Below are positions 10,016 through 17,083 of a stretch of 18,019 nt of DNA, one piece after another; position 1 is the stretch's first letter, and the number at the start of each line of letters is the position of its first letter. A program made the translations under genes and the position numbers. This stretch comes from Chloroflexota bacterium. GTDB lineage: Bacteria; Chloroflexota; Anaerolineae; Anaerolineales; UBA4823. Under the pieces are notes generated by a model, which did no database searches, was not told the DNA's origin, and saw only the letters and a program-made list of their open reading frames with translations. Location: contig JAEWYL010000169.1 of the NCBI GenBank assembly GCA_023395675.1, forward strand, positions 1 to 18,019. The letters run 5' to 3'.

Positions 10016-10022
10016 AAGGAAG
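10016..10022 (+). promoter_or_regulatory. Ribosome binding site deciding the Wzz-kinase start
   Basis: AAGGAAG lies 5 nt before the ATG at 10028. The in-frame alternatives (TTG 9977, ATG 9995) lack a comparable site and would add 11-17 non-conserved residues. Confidence 0.65.
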
Positions 10023-10027
10023 TTGCT

Positions 10028-11662
10028 ATGAGTGAGTTATCCGAATTAAGAAAATACCTGCGCGCCCTCCTGCGCTGGTGGTGGCTGGTGCTGGCCGCCA
10101 CGCTCCTGGCGACGGCGGTGAGCTACCTCCACACCTCCCGCCAGCCGAAGGTGTACGAGGCCACGGTCACGGTGATCGTGGGGCAGTCCTTTAACGTGAT
10201 TGACCCCAACAGCACCGACCTGGAGACCAGCAGCCGCCTGGCCTACACCTACTCGCTCATCATCCGCCGCCAGCCCATCATGCAGGGCGTGGTGGATGAG
10301 CTGGACCTGGAGCTGGGCTGGCGGCAGCTCCGCTCGAACGTCCAGGTTTACGTGATCCCCAATACCCAGCTGATCGAGATCACCACCCGGGGCGAATCTA
10401 CCACCCAGGCCCAGAGCGTCGCCGACGAGGTGGCGCGCCAGCTGATCCTGCAGAGCCCGACCACCCTGCGTACGGAGGATAACGAGAGCGAGTCGCGGAA
10501 ATTCGTCAGCCAGCGCATCCAGCGCCTGCAGCAGAAGATTGACGAAGGCCAGGCCGAGATTGACGAGCTGGAAGAGACGATGATCAACGCCGGGAACCCC
10601 TCCGAGAAGCAGGCTCTGAAAAGAGAGATCGCCGATATGGAGGCCATCGTCAGCGCCTGGGAGAACAACTACTCGCGCTACCTGGCCTTCGTGGAGAACG
10701 AGGAGTCCTCCAACGTGGTCGGCATCATCGAGCCCGCCCAGGCTCGCAACTCCCCCATCAGCCCGGACCTGCAGATGAACCTCCTGCTGGCGGCTGCGCT
10801 GGGCGCGGTGGCGGGGCTGGCGCTGGTGTTCGTGCTGGATAATATTGACGATACGTTGAAGACGGAAGAGGAGCTCGAGGCGGAGCTTGGCTTGACGCCC
10901 CTGGGCACGGTGAACCTGATCAAAGCCAGGACGGTGGCCGAGAAGCTGATCCACACGCAAAACCCCTTCTCGCAGGCCTCGGAAGCCTACCGCATGATCC
11001 GCAGCAACCTGCAGTTCTTGAAGGTGAACAAAAACGACCTCAAGACCGTCATGGTCGCCAGCGCGGGCTCCGGCGAGGGAAAGAGCCTGACGGCGGCGAA
11101 CCTGGCGATTGTGATGGCCCAGGCCAAATACAAGACCATCCTGGTGGACGCCGACCTGAGGCAGCCCAAGCAGCATGAGATCTTCGAGCTGGCGCAGCAC
11201 GGCGGCCTGACCGAGCTGCTGCGCTCCACCGACAAGCTGCAGGAGGAGATGCTTGCCGAGCATCTGAAGAAGACCTCCGTGGAATACCTGGAAGTGTTGA
11301 ACAGCGGGCCCCGGCCTCCGAACCCCTCCGAGCTGCTCGGGTCCGACCGCATGAAGGAGATCCTCGACCTGCTTTCCGGGCAGGCCGACGTCGTCATCCT
11401 GGACGGTATGCCGCTCCTGCCGGTTGCCGACTCGGTGGTCCTCTCCCGGCACGTGAACGGCGTGCTCCTGGTGGCCGACGCCGGGAAGACCCGCCGGGCC
11501 GACCTGCGCAAAGCGCTGAAAAAGCTCAGCCAGGCCGGCGGCGGTGTGATGGGGGCCGTGCTGAACCGCACCCCGGGGAAGATGGCCCTCTACCGCGGGA
11601 AGGGCTACGAAGGCAAAGAGGTCCCCGCACAGCTCGAAAGCCCGCCGGCAGCCACCGACTGA
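10028..11662 (+). CDS. Wzz-BY-kinase: polysaccharide chain-length regulator fused to CpsD/CapB-like ATPase
   Basis: A 544-residue one-piece protein. Residues 1-280 form the Wzz co-polymerase part: TM1 at about 16-35, an extracytoplasmic region with a coiled coil near 158-200, and the proline motif NSPISPDLQ leading into TM2 (about 248-270). Residues 325-544 form the cytoplasmic ATPase: ASAGSGEGKSLTAANLA with Walker A Lys352, ILVDADLRQP (Asp374/Asp376, Walker A'), and VVILDGMPLLPVADS (Asp459, Walker B). In the family, ATP binding and tyrosine autophosphorylation control oligomer cycling and hence polymer length. Two things are odd: Walker B has Gly-Met-Pro where Thr/Ser-Pro-Pro is usual, and the C-terminus has only Tyr522 and Tyr527 instead of a dense tyrosine cluster. 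A perfect terminator follows 18 bp downstream, so this is likely the last gene of the transcript. Confidence 0.92.
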   Translation: MSELSELRKYLRALLRWWWLVLAATLLATAVSYLHTSRQPKVYEATVTVIVGQSFNVIDPNSTDLETSSRLAYTYSLIIRRQPIMQGVVDELDLELGWRQLRSNVQVYVIPNTQLIEITTRGESTTQAQSVADEVARQLILQSPTTLRTEDNESESRKFVSQRIQRLQQKIDEGQAEIDELEETMINAGNPSEKQALKREIADMEAIVSAWENNYSRYLAFVENEESSNVVGIIEPAQARNSPISPDLQMNLLLAAALGAVAGLALVFVLDNIDDTLKTEEELEAELGLTPLGTVNLIKARTVAEKLIHTQNPFSQASEAYRMIRSNLQFLKVNKNDLKTVMVASAGSGEGKSLTAANLAIVMAQAKYKTILVDADLRQPKQHEIFELAQHGGLTELLRSTDKLQEEMLAEHLKKTSVEYLEVLNSGPRPPNPSELLGSDRMKEILDLLSGQADVVILDGMPLLPVADSVVLSRHVNGVLLVADAGKTRRADLRKALKKLSQAGGGVMGAVLNRTPGKMALYRGKGYEGKEVPAQLESPPAATD

Positions 11663-11680
11663 ACCGGCGCCGTACAGACC

Positions 11681-11717
11681 GAATCAAAAAGCCCGGCCGC
11701 GCCGGGCTTTTTGATTC
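11681..11717. terminator. Bidirectional intrinsic terminator between convergent genes
   Basis: A perfect 17-bp inverted repeat: GAATCAAAAAGCCCGGC (11681-11697), a 3-nt CGC loop, and its exact complement (11701-11717). The A-run before and T-run after the GC core allow it to work on both strands, ending the polysaccharide transcript and the minus-strand gene. Confidence 0.95.
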
Positions 11718-11752
11718 TCCGCGGAAAGGTTGGTACTGACCAGGAAATTTGA

Positions 11753-11795
11753 ACAGGTGGGATGGGCGGCTCAACCGCCTATCCCACCCGCCTGT
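11753..11795. terminator. Second hairpin directly after the minus-strand gene
   Basis: GGTGGGATGGGCGG (11756-11769) pairs with CCGCCTATCCCACC (11775-11788) with one mismatch and a 5-nt loop; ACAGG/CCTGT extends the stem past a bulge. It lies 6 bp past the stop codon of the minus-strand gene and is followed on that strand by only a short T-rich stretch. A 3'-end stabilising or backup terminator role is inferred. Confidence 0.55.
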
Positions 11796-11800
11796 CTTCA

Positions 11801-13261
11801 TCAGGGCACGTAGGTGATGATAAATTCGTCCACGATCTGCCGCCCGGAATCCGGGTCGGGGATCAGCTTCTTGAAGACCCCGTGGGCCCGGTACGGGTCC
11901 CCCTCGTAATTGAAGGTGATGAACAGCACGCCGTGGCCGTCGGAGTACGGGTCCCAGGGGGCGTCGGGCGGCTCTTTGACCTTGCTCGGCGGGTTCATCC
12001 CGGGCACGAAAGCGTCCTCGTTCTGCGCCGAAAGGTCCTCCTGGGTGCAGTTGTTGCGGCAGTAGCGGTTGTGGGTGAACATGGTCGCCCACCAGCCGTC
12101 CAGGCGGTGGCGCAGTGTGTCCTCCGCCAGCAGGCTCTCGACCTCCGGGCGGTAGTCGCGCCAGGCGTAGCCCGGGACGGCGGAGACGATCACCATACTA
12201 CGCCCCGGGCCGATCTCCAGCTCCTCGACCGTGTTCGCCGCCCGGTCGTTGGGCATCCCCGCGCTCTGGCATACGGCCCCGTGGTTCTGCAGCTCGCCGG
12301 AGGGACCGCGGTTCACCCGGTTCTCGCCCGAGGGGCCACCGCTGCCCAGATTGCCGATGTCCTCCAGGATGCAGGTGCGGCTGTAGGTGTGCTCGTTGCC
12401 GTTGATAATCAGCGCGCCCATGTCGGCGCAGTTGCGGTACATCTCGTAGGGCAGCGAATGGTCCCGCCCGTCGTACCCGGCGCCCTTCTCCCCGGTCTGG
12501 AAATCCAGGTGGTTGCCGTGCCACAGGCACAGCTTCCAGATGTTCTGATCCTTCTCCAGAGCCTGCTGCGCCCAGGTGGTATCGGGCATCACGTTTTGAA
12601 AGACCAGGGAGACCCCCTTCCAGCGCACCCAGTAATCGGCGGCGCGGGAGTTCGCCAGGTTATCGTCGGTGAAACAGCCTTCCATGCGCACCCCCTCGTC
12701 GCCCCGGCTGCCGACCTTCACGCAGCCGCCCCACTCCCCGCCCTGGTTCTCGATCTGGGCCAGGTTGCGCAGGTAATATCCCTCCAGCTCGGGCGGCAGC
12801 GATTTGCCCACCGCCGAGCCCAGCATGGGGAAATCCGCCCCCAGGATGCAGCGCACGCCCTGCAGGGGCCCGCGGCAGTTGAACTCCCCGGTCGGGTTCC
12901 CCTCGTCGTCCAGCACTTCCTCCCCGATCAGGGCGGCGAAGGTCGAAGGCTGCATGGTCTCGGGATTGGTCCCGTCCACATAATCCCCCTGGTGGACCAG
13001 CATCTGCGCCCCTTCCTCGCGGATAAACTCCAGCACATCGTCCCAGCGGCTCAGGGTCTCGGTGTCCGAGACAAAGGCGATGGTGAACGGCTCGGCTGAC
13101 CCCTGTGAGAGCGGCTGCCTGCCTCCGGCGACCGCCGTCTGCAGCGCCTGTAGCTCCGCCAGCGTCGTATTGTAGCGCAGCCGCGCGTCCACCAGGCCCC
13201 ACGCCAGCAGGCCCAGGGCCGCCAGCCCAACAAAACCAAACAGGATATACCCTTTTTTCAC
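11801..13261 (-). CDS. Anchored calcineurin-like phosphoesterase with altered metal motifs
   Basis: A 486-residue protein starting at a GTG (complement of 13259-13261), preceded on its own strand by GGAGGG at 13266-13271. Residues 4-24 form an uncleaved signal anchor, and the many cysteines fit an exported domain. Calcineurin-type landmarks are present but modified: FVSDTE (Asp66) for the first metal motif, QGDYVDG (Gly92-Asp93...Asp96) for GDxxD, and NGNEHTYSR (residues 287-295, His291) where GHxHxYER is usual, so the first histidine is Asn289. A canonical GNH(D/E) motif is not seen; GADFPM (141-146) lies near its expected place. WHGNH (247-251) may supply another histidine. The overall plan resembles the purple-acid-phosphatase/metallophosphatase group. 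Either metal coordination has changed or activity is reduced. It is convergent to the polysaccharide genes and carries its own promoter, so a functional link is uncertain. Confidence 0.75.
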   Translation of the reverse strand: MKKGYILFGFVGLAALGLLAWGLVDARLRYNTTLAELQALQTAVAGGRQPLSQGSAEPFTIAFVSDTETLSRWDDVLEFIREEGAQMLVHQGDYVDGTNPETMQPSTFAALIGEEVLDDEGNPTGEFNCRGPLQGVRCILGADFPMLGSAVGKSLPPELEGYYLRNLAQIENQGGEWGGCVKVGSRGDEGVRMEGCFTDDNLANSRAADYWVRWKGVSLVFQNVMPDTTWAQQALEKDQNIWKLCLWHGNHLDFQTGEKGAGYDGRDHSLPYEMYRNCADMGALIINGNEHTYSRTCILEDIGNLGSGGPSGENRVNRGPSGELQNHGAVCQSAGMPNDRAANTVEELEIGPGRSMVIVSAVPGYAWRDYRPEVESLLAEDTLRHRLDGWWATMFTHNRYCRNNCTQEDLSAQNEDAFVPGMNPPSKVKEPPDAPWDPYSDGHGVLFITFNYEGDPYRAHGVFKKLIPDPDSGRQIVDEFIITYVP

Positions 13262-13282
13262 CAGGCCCTCCAGGTCGTAAGT

Positions 13283-13365
13283 ACCTATCCGACAAATGGA
13301 CTGTGGTTGTGATGGGAGCGCAGCGCCCCCTCACAACCACCTGAAACGTGAGGATCAGGATAGGT
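13283..13365. repeat. Nested inverted repeat in the leader of the minus-strand gene
   Basis: Outer arms ACCTATCC (13283-13290) and GGATAGGT (13358-13365) enclose an inner stem GTGGTTGTGATGGG (13303-13316) with CCCCTCACAACCAC (13327-13340), one mismatch and a 10-nt loop. On the minus strand the structure ends about 11 nt before the ribosome site GGAGGG, which suggests a translational control element or a cruciform/operator. I do not recognise a known riboswitch in it. Confidence 0.7.
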
Positions 13366-13527
13366 TTTAAGTGACTGCTGCATCCGGCAGCGTTCGAAAC
13401 CGGTTAAAGTCCTTTAAAAGGGCACGTAAAATTGCGTCGAAAAAGGGAGAAATGCAAGCCGGGAATACGCCCCCACAGGCTCCACGCCCGCCTCAGGGAG
13501 CGCAGAAACCAGAGAAACCTTCTCTAA
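13366..13527 (-). other. Remaining leader of the minus-strand gene
   Basis: Between the predicted promoter and the nested repeat lies about 160 bp without a supported gene. It holds small palindromes (TTCGAA, AACCGGTT, a 5-bp GCTGC/GCAGC hairpin at 13377-13391). A 65-codon plus-strand frame here has no ribosome site and low-complexity composition, so I do not call it. Confidence 0.4.
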
Positions 13528-13556
13528 ATTATACTTCAGGCGGGCTGGATTGGGAA
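13528..13556 (-). promoter_or_regulatory. Sigma-70-type promoter for the minus-strand phosphoesterase gene
   Basis: Read on the minus strand: TTCCCA (13551-13556) as -35, a 17-bp spacer, and a perfect TATAAT (13528-13533) as -10. Start of transcription would be near 13521, giving a leader of about 260 nt that contains the nested inverted repeat. This AT-rich spot stands out from its GC-rich surroundings. Confidence 0.65.
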
Positions 13557-13568
13557 GAAGCGGGTTAG

Positions 13569-13611
13569 AAAGCGCCTCGCACCTGAAGCGTTCCGGGGTG
13601 CGAGGCACTTT
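13569..13611. repeat. Stem-loop element, orientation I
   Basis: AAAGCGCCTCGCACC (13569-13583) pairs with GGTGCGAGGCACTTT (13597-13611): 15 bp with the same single C:A mismatch as the element at 52-99, and a 13-nt loop. Confidence 0.82.
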
Positions 13612-13800
13612 CACCGCCGGCCCGTTACCGGGCAGGCAAAAAACAAACGCCCCCCGGAAGCGGAGCTGCACAGGCAGGGTGTGCCTTGCACCGGGCTCCG
13701 GGCTCCGGGGTGCGAGGCACTTTCACCGCCAGCCCGTTACCGGGCAGGCAAAAAACGCCCGCCTGAAGCGGAGCTGCACAGGCAGGGCGTGCCTTGCACC
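13595..13800. repeat. Tandem duplication of an arm-spacer-arm unit (about 95 bp, two copies)
   Basis: Copy one is 13595-13692 and copy two 13707-13800. They share GGGGTGCGAGGCACTTTCACC, then a spacer with the mini-hairpin GCCCGTTACCGGGC and AGGCAAAAAAC, then AAGCGGAGCTGCACAGGCAGG and a GTGCCTTGCACC arm. They differ by a few substitutions and about 4 bp of length. A 14-bp GC-rich piece separates them. Confidence 0.85.
13681..13720. repeat. Hybrid stem-loop element (left arm II, right arm I)
   Basis: GTGCCTTGCACC (13681-13692) pairs with GGTGCGAGGCAC (13709-13720) with one T:G mismatch. The left arm is the orientation-II type and the right arm the orientation-I type, as expected at the junction of the tandem duplication. 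Confidence 0.75.
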
Positions 13801-13838
13801 TGCCCGTAAGGGTTGCTCCCAGACCAGGTGCAAGGCGC
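13789..13838. repeat. Stem-loop element, orientation II
   Basis: GTGCCTTGCACCT (13789-13801) pairs with AGGTGCAAGGCGC (13826-13838), with one T:G mismatch and a 24-nt loop. The arms match the element at 167-211. Confidence 0.8.
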
Positions 13839-13904
13839 TGCCCCGCCCGCAGTGCTGAATCTCAGAGCGGGACCCGTCGCCCGCCAGGAAACGTTCCGGG
13901 CTTG

Positions 13905-13990
13905 AAAGCGCCTCGCACCTGAAGCGGTCTGGCTGCGGGCCGGGCAAATCAGCGCCCCTGCATCCCCCTCCAGCGCGGCCGGTGCGAAGC
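13905..13990. repeat. Degenerate stem-loop element
   Basis: A full left arm AAAGCGCCTCGCACCT (13905-13920) is followed 60 bp later by only a partial right arm, GGTGCGAAGC (13981-13990). Nothing else is recognised between it and the next promoter. Confidence 0.55.
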
Positions 13991-14052
13991 AATGTCCCCT
14001 CCCCCCCTTTTCACTACAAAACTGATAACCCGGGAAGTGGAACATTTTCGGG

Positions 14053-14058
14053 TACAAT
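14053..14058 (+). promoter_or_regulatory. Candidate -10 element (TACAAT) for the TPR/LCP gene pair
   Basis: TACAAT lies 24 nt before the ATG at 14083, in an AT-richer stretch just after the repeat island. No good -35 is found at 16-18 bp. The implied leader is under 20 nt with no Shine-Dalgarno, so initiation may be nearly leaderless. Confidence 0.4.
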
Positions 14059-14082
14059 TCCGTTCTGTATTCGTGCTGACCT

Positions 14083-15438
14083 ATGAGCGTGCATAAGACC
14101 ACCGCCAAACCCCCGGCGCGGCGCTTCGCGCTGCCGCCAGCCGCCCGCCGGCTTCTCGATCAACAGTACCTGGGACAGAAGGGCCTGACCTGGCTCCTCT
14201 GGCTCTTCTGCGCGGGGCTGGCGCTGTTCGTGATCTGCGCGCTGGCGCTGCTGGGCGGCTACGGTTCCGCCCGCTCCACGCACAACCGCTGGCTGGCCCT
14301 CGCCGGCGCCGGAGACCTGCAGTCCCAGTTCGAGCTGGGGCTGGACGAGATCGAGTCCGGCGCCTACGACCTGGCGCGCCAGCGCTTCGAGTACATCCTG
14401 CAGAACGACCCCGGCTTTCCCGGGGCGCAGGAGCGGCTGGTGGAGGTGCTGGCGATCCTGAGCGCCACCGCCACGCCCACGCCGCTCCCGGCCACCGCCA
14501 CACCCACCCCCACGCGTGACTCGCGCCCGGCGGAGGAGCTCTTCAACAACGCCCGCCTCAAATTCGCCGCCGGAGACTGGGATGCGGCGGTGGAGGCCCT
14601 GCTGGGCCTGCGCTCCGCCGGCCCTGAGCACCGGGTGGCGGAGGTGGACGGCATGCTCTACCTGGCCCTCCGCAGCCGGGGGGTGGATAAGATCCTTAAC
14701 CGGCGCAACCTGGAAGGGGGTGCTTTTGACCTTGCCCTGGCCGAGCGCTTCGGGCCGCTGGACGCCGCCGCCAACCAGGCGCGCGAACTGGCCCGCCTCT
14801 ACACCCTGGGCCTGAGCTTCTGGGAGGTCTACCCCGAGCAGGCGGTCTTCTATTTCGGGCAGGTGGCGGCCGCCTCCCCTTACCTGACGGACGCCTCCGG
14901 CTGGACGGCCCAGGCGCGCTACGCGGCCGTGCTGGCCCAGTGGGGCGACCAGCTCCTCGCCGTGGGCGACCCCTGTGCAGCCCAGGAGAAGTACGAGCTG
15001 GCCCTGCAGGCCGGCGCGGGCGGGGAGGCCCAGGCTTCCCTGCAGCGCGCGGTGGAGGCCTGCAGCCCGCCCACCGCCACCGAAGGGCCCAGCGGCACGC
15101 CCACCGAGACCCCGACCGGCTTCGCCACCGCCTCCGTGACGCCCTCCCCCACCACCGGCGCCTCGCCCATCCCGGGCGCGACCGCCACCGCCACCTGGAC
15201 CACCACCACCGGGCCGGCGCCCTCCACCCCCACCGCGACCACCACCGCCGCGCCCTCCGAGACGCCGGCGGAGACCGCGCCCGCCCCAAGCGACACCCCC
15301 GCCCCGACGGACGGGCCCCCGCCCGCCACCGAAGCGCCGACCCAGGCGCCCACCGCCGGAGAGCCGGAACCGAGCCCCACTACCGAAGAGACCCGCGTCC
15401 CGGCGCTGCCGGACCAGGGCGGGACCCTCGCGCCCTGA
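14083..15438 (+). CDS. Membrane protein with TPR-like repeats and Thr/Pro-rich tail
   Basis: A 451-residue protein with a basic cytoplasmic N-terminus (1-34), one membrane helix (about 35-58) and an extracytoplasmic region. Helical TPR-like segments are visible at about 77-120 (FELGLDEIESGAYDLARQRF) and 148-325 (ELFNNARLKFAAGDWDAAVEAL; KYELALQAGAGGEAQASLQR). A first Thr/Pro linker occurs at about 127-144 (ATATPTPLPATATPTPT), and the last 120 residues (from about 331) are Thr/Pro/Ala/Ser-rich low complexity, typical of wall-spanning or glycosylated stalks. No catalytic motif is seen. The gene ends 25 bp before the LCP gene and so is probably co-transcribed; I infer a scaffold for surface-polymer attachment. 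The exact family is not recognised. Confidence 0.75.
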   Translation: MSVHKTTAKPPARRFALPPAARRLLDQQYLGQKGLTWLLWLFCAGLALFVICALALLGGYGSARSTHNRWLALAGAGDLQSQFELGLDEIESGAYDLARQRFEYILQNDPGFPGAQERLVEVLAILSATATPTPLPATATPTPTRDSRPAEELFNNARLKFAAGDWDAAVEALLGLRSAGPEHRVAEVDGMLYLALRSRGVDKILNRRNLEGGAFDLALAERFGPLDAAANQARELARLYTLGLSFWEVYPEQAVFYFGQVAAASPYLTDASGWTAQARYAAVLAQWGDQLLAVGDPCAAQEKYELALQAGAGGEAQASLQRAVEACSPPTATEGPSGTPTETPTGFATASVTPSPTTGASPIPGATATATWTTTTGPAPSTPTATTTAAPSETPAETAPAPSDTPAPTDGPPPATEAPTQAPTAGEPEPSPTTEETRVPALPDQGGTLAP

Positions 15439-15463
15439 AAGGCGCCGCGAGACAGACCGAACC

Positions 15464-16954
15464 ATGCGAGCAAGACACCCGACCCCCCAACGCGCCCCCG
15501 CCGGCAGGCCCCCGCCGCCCGCCCGCAGGCCCGGCACGGCAGGCAGCCTGGCGCAGCTGCTGGCCTCCCTGCTGCGGTTGAAATGGTTTAAAGCCGGGCT
15601 GGCCGCCCTCTTCCTGTGCGGCGCGCTGCTCCTGGGCCTGTTCCTGTTCTACACCGCCCGCAGCCTGACCCTGGCGCAGCTCGGCACGCCTGCCGGCCAG
15701 GCTCCCTCCCTGGGCGAGGCCTCCGGCGGGACGGACGGCCAGCCGCGCCCCGCCGGGCCGGGCCCATCCATCCCCGAGATCGAGCCCTCCCTCACCCCCT
15801 GGGACGGCGCCGGGCGCGTCACCATCCTGCTGCTCGGCCTGGATTACCGCGACTGGGAAGCCGGCGACGAGTACTCCCGCAGCGATACCATGATCCTGCT
15901 GACCCTCGACCCGCTCACCAAGACCGCCGGCATCCTCTCGGTGCCGCGCGACCTGTGGGTGGACATCCCCGGATTCCAGCACGGCAAGATCAACACCGCC
16001 TACTACCTGGGCGACGCCTACAAGCTGCCCGGCGGCGGGCCGGGGCTGGCGGTGAAGACGGTCGAGGAGTTCCTCGGCGTCCCCATCCATTACTACGCCC
16101 AGGTGGACTTCGGGGCCTTCGTGCGCTTTATTGACGAGATCGGCGGGGTAAAGGTGGACGTGCCGGAGCCCATCACGGTGGACCTGCTGGGCGCCGGGTC
16201 GCAGACCAAGAAAAAGCTCAAACCCGGGGTGCAGGTGCTGCCCGGCGAATGGGCCCTGGCTTACGCCCGGGCGCGCTACACAGACGGCGGCGATTTCGAC
16301 CGGGCGCGCCGCCAGCAGCAGGTGATTCTGGGCATCCGCGACCGCATCCTCAGCCTGGACATGCTCCCCACCCTGGTCGCCAAAGCCCCGGCGCTCTACG
16401 CCGAGCTGGCGGGCGGGATCCACACCAACCTGAGCCTGGAGGACGCCACCCGCCTGGCCCTGCTGGCCAGGGACGTGCGCGAGGAGAATATCCGCCAGGG
16501 CGTGATTAACCAGGACTACGTCGTCTTCGGGCGCTCGCCGGACAACCTGAGCATCCTCATCCCGCTGACCGACAAGATCGGCCTGCTGCGGGACGAGATC
16601 TTCGCCTCCTCCGGCGCCCTCACGCCCCAGACGCCCGGCTCCGCCGAGGAGCGCATGCGGGCCGAGGCCGCCAGCGTGGCGCTGCTCAACGGCAGCTCCG
16701 CCGGCGACCTGGCCGCCCGCACCGGCGGCTACCTGCGCTCTCTGGGGGTCAACGTCGTCCAGACCGGCGCCGCCTCCCCCTCCGCCCTGACCACCATCGT
16801 GGACCACACCGGCAACCCCTTCGTCCTGCGCTACCTGGTGGACCTGATGGGGATTAACCCGCAGAAAGTGGTCTCGCAGTACGATCCGAACAGCCCGGTG
16901 GACGTCGAGCTGATCCTGGGCGACGATTGGGCCGCCTCCGGCCGGCTGCCTTAA
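15464..16954 (+). CDS. LCP-family (LytR-CpsA-Psr) glycopolymer transferase with LytR_C domain
   Basis: The 496-residue product has a Pro/Arg-rich cytoplasmic tail, one membrane helix (about 43-64), a linker, then the LCP catalytic domain (about 125-290). Key motifs: ILLLGLDYR, Arg139-Ser-Asp141-Thr in RSDTMILLTLDP, SVPRDLWVDIPG with Arg162, KINTAYYLG, and YARARYTDGGDFDRARRQQQ with Arg269/Arg271 and Asp279/Arg280. The C-terminal part EAASVALLNGSSAGDLAART to SLGVNVVQTG is a LytR_C domain. LCP enzymes move undecaprenyl-pyrophosphate-linked polymers onto peptidoglycan or proteins outside the membrane, so this could be the attachment step for a polymer such as that made by the 340-11662 genes. No Shine-Dalgarno is evident; translation may be coupled to the gene 25 bp upstream. 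Confidence 0.93.
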   Translation: MRARHPTPQRAPAGRPPPPARRPGTAGSLAQLLASLLRLKWFKAGLAALFLCGALLLGLFLFYTARSLTLAQLGTPAGQAPSLGEASGGTDGQPRPAGPGPSIPEIEPSLTPWDGAGRVTILLLGLDYRDWEAGDEYSRSDTMILLTLDPLTKTAGILSVPRDLWVDIPGFQHGKINTAYYLGDAYKLPGGGPGLAVKTVEEFLGVPIHYYAQVDFGAFVRFIDEIGGVKVDVPEPITVDLLGAGSQTKKKLKPGVQVLPGEWALAYARARYTDGGDFDRARRQQQVILGIRDRILSLDMLPTLVAKAPALYAELAGGIHTNLSLEDATRLALLARDVREENIRQGVINQDYVVFGRSPDNLSILIPLTDKIGLLRDEIFASSGALTPQTPGSAEERMRAEAASVALLNGSSAGDLAARTGGYLRSLGVNVVQTGAASPSALTTIVDHTGNPFVLRYLVDLMGINPQKVVSQYDPNSPVDVELILGDDWAASGRLP

Positions 16955-17083
16955 TCCGCGACCCTTTCCCGTTCTTTGCGTGTGCGCTCCGCGCGTGGAC
17001 ATCTTCCCCCTCCCCGCGCCGGGTTCAGTGCCAGGGGATCGTTCAAGCGGGCCCGCTCCGGCGCCCGCAGGAAAGGATGGACG

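Noticed and set aside
11762..13099. Plus-strand open frame of 445 codons opposite the phosphoesterase gene
   Set aside because: The minus strand has a signal anchor, phosphoesterase motifs, ribosome site and promoter; the plus frame has none and starts inside a hairpin.
13371..13568. Small plus-strand frame of 65 codons
   Set aside because: No ribosome site, Lys/Pro-rich composition, and it overlaps the predicted minus-strand promoter and leader.
13561..13990. Possible CRISPR array
   Set aside because: Repeats are irregularly spaced, alternate in orientation, and the spacers are themselves repeated; no cas gene is present.
14014..15537. Minus-strand open frame of 507 codons opposite the TPR-like gene
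   Set aside because: It is a Gly/Arg-rich antisense of the Thr/Pro tail, without domain or start signal.
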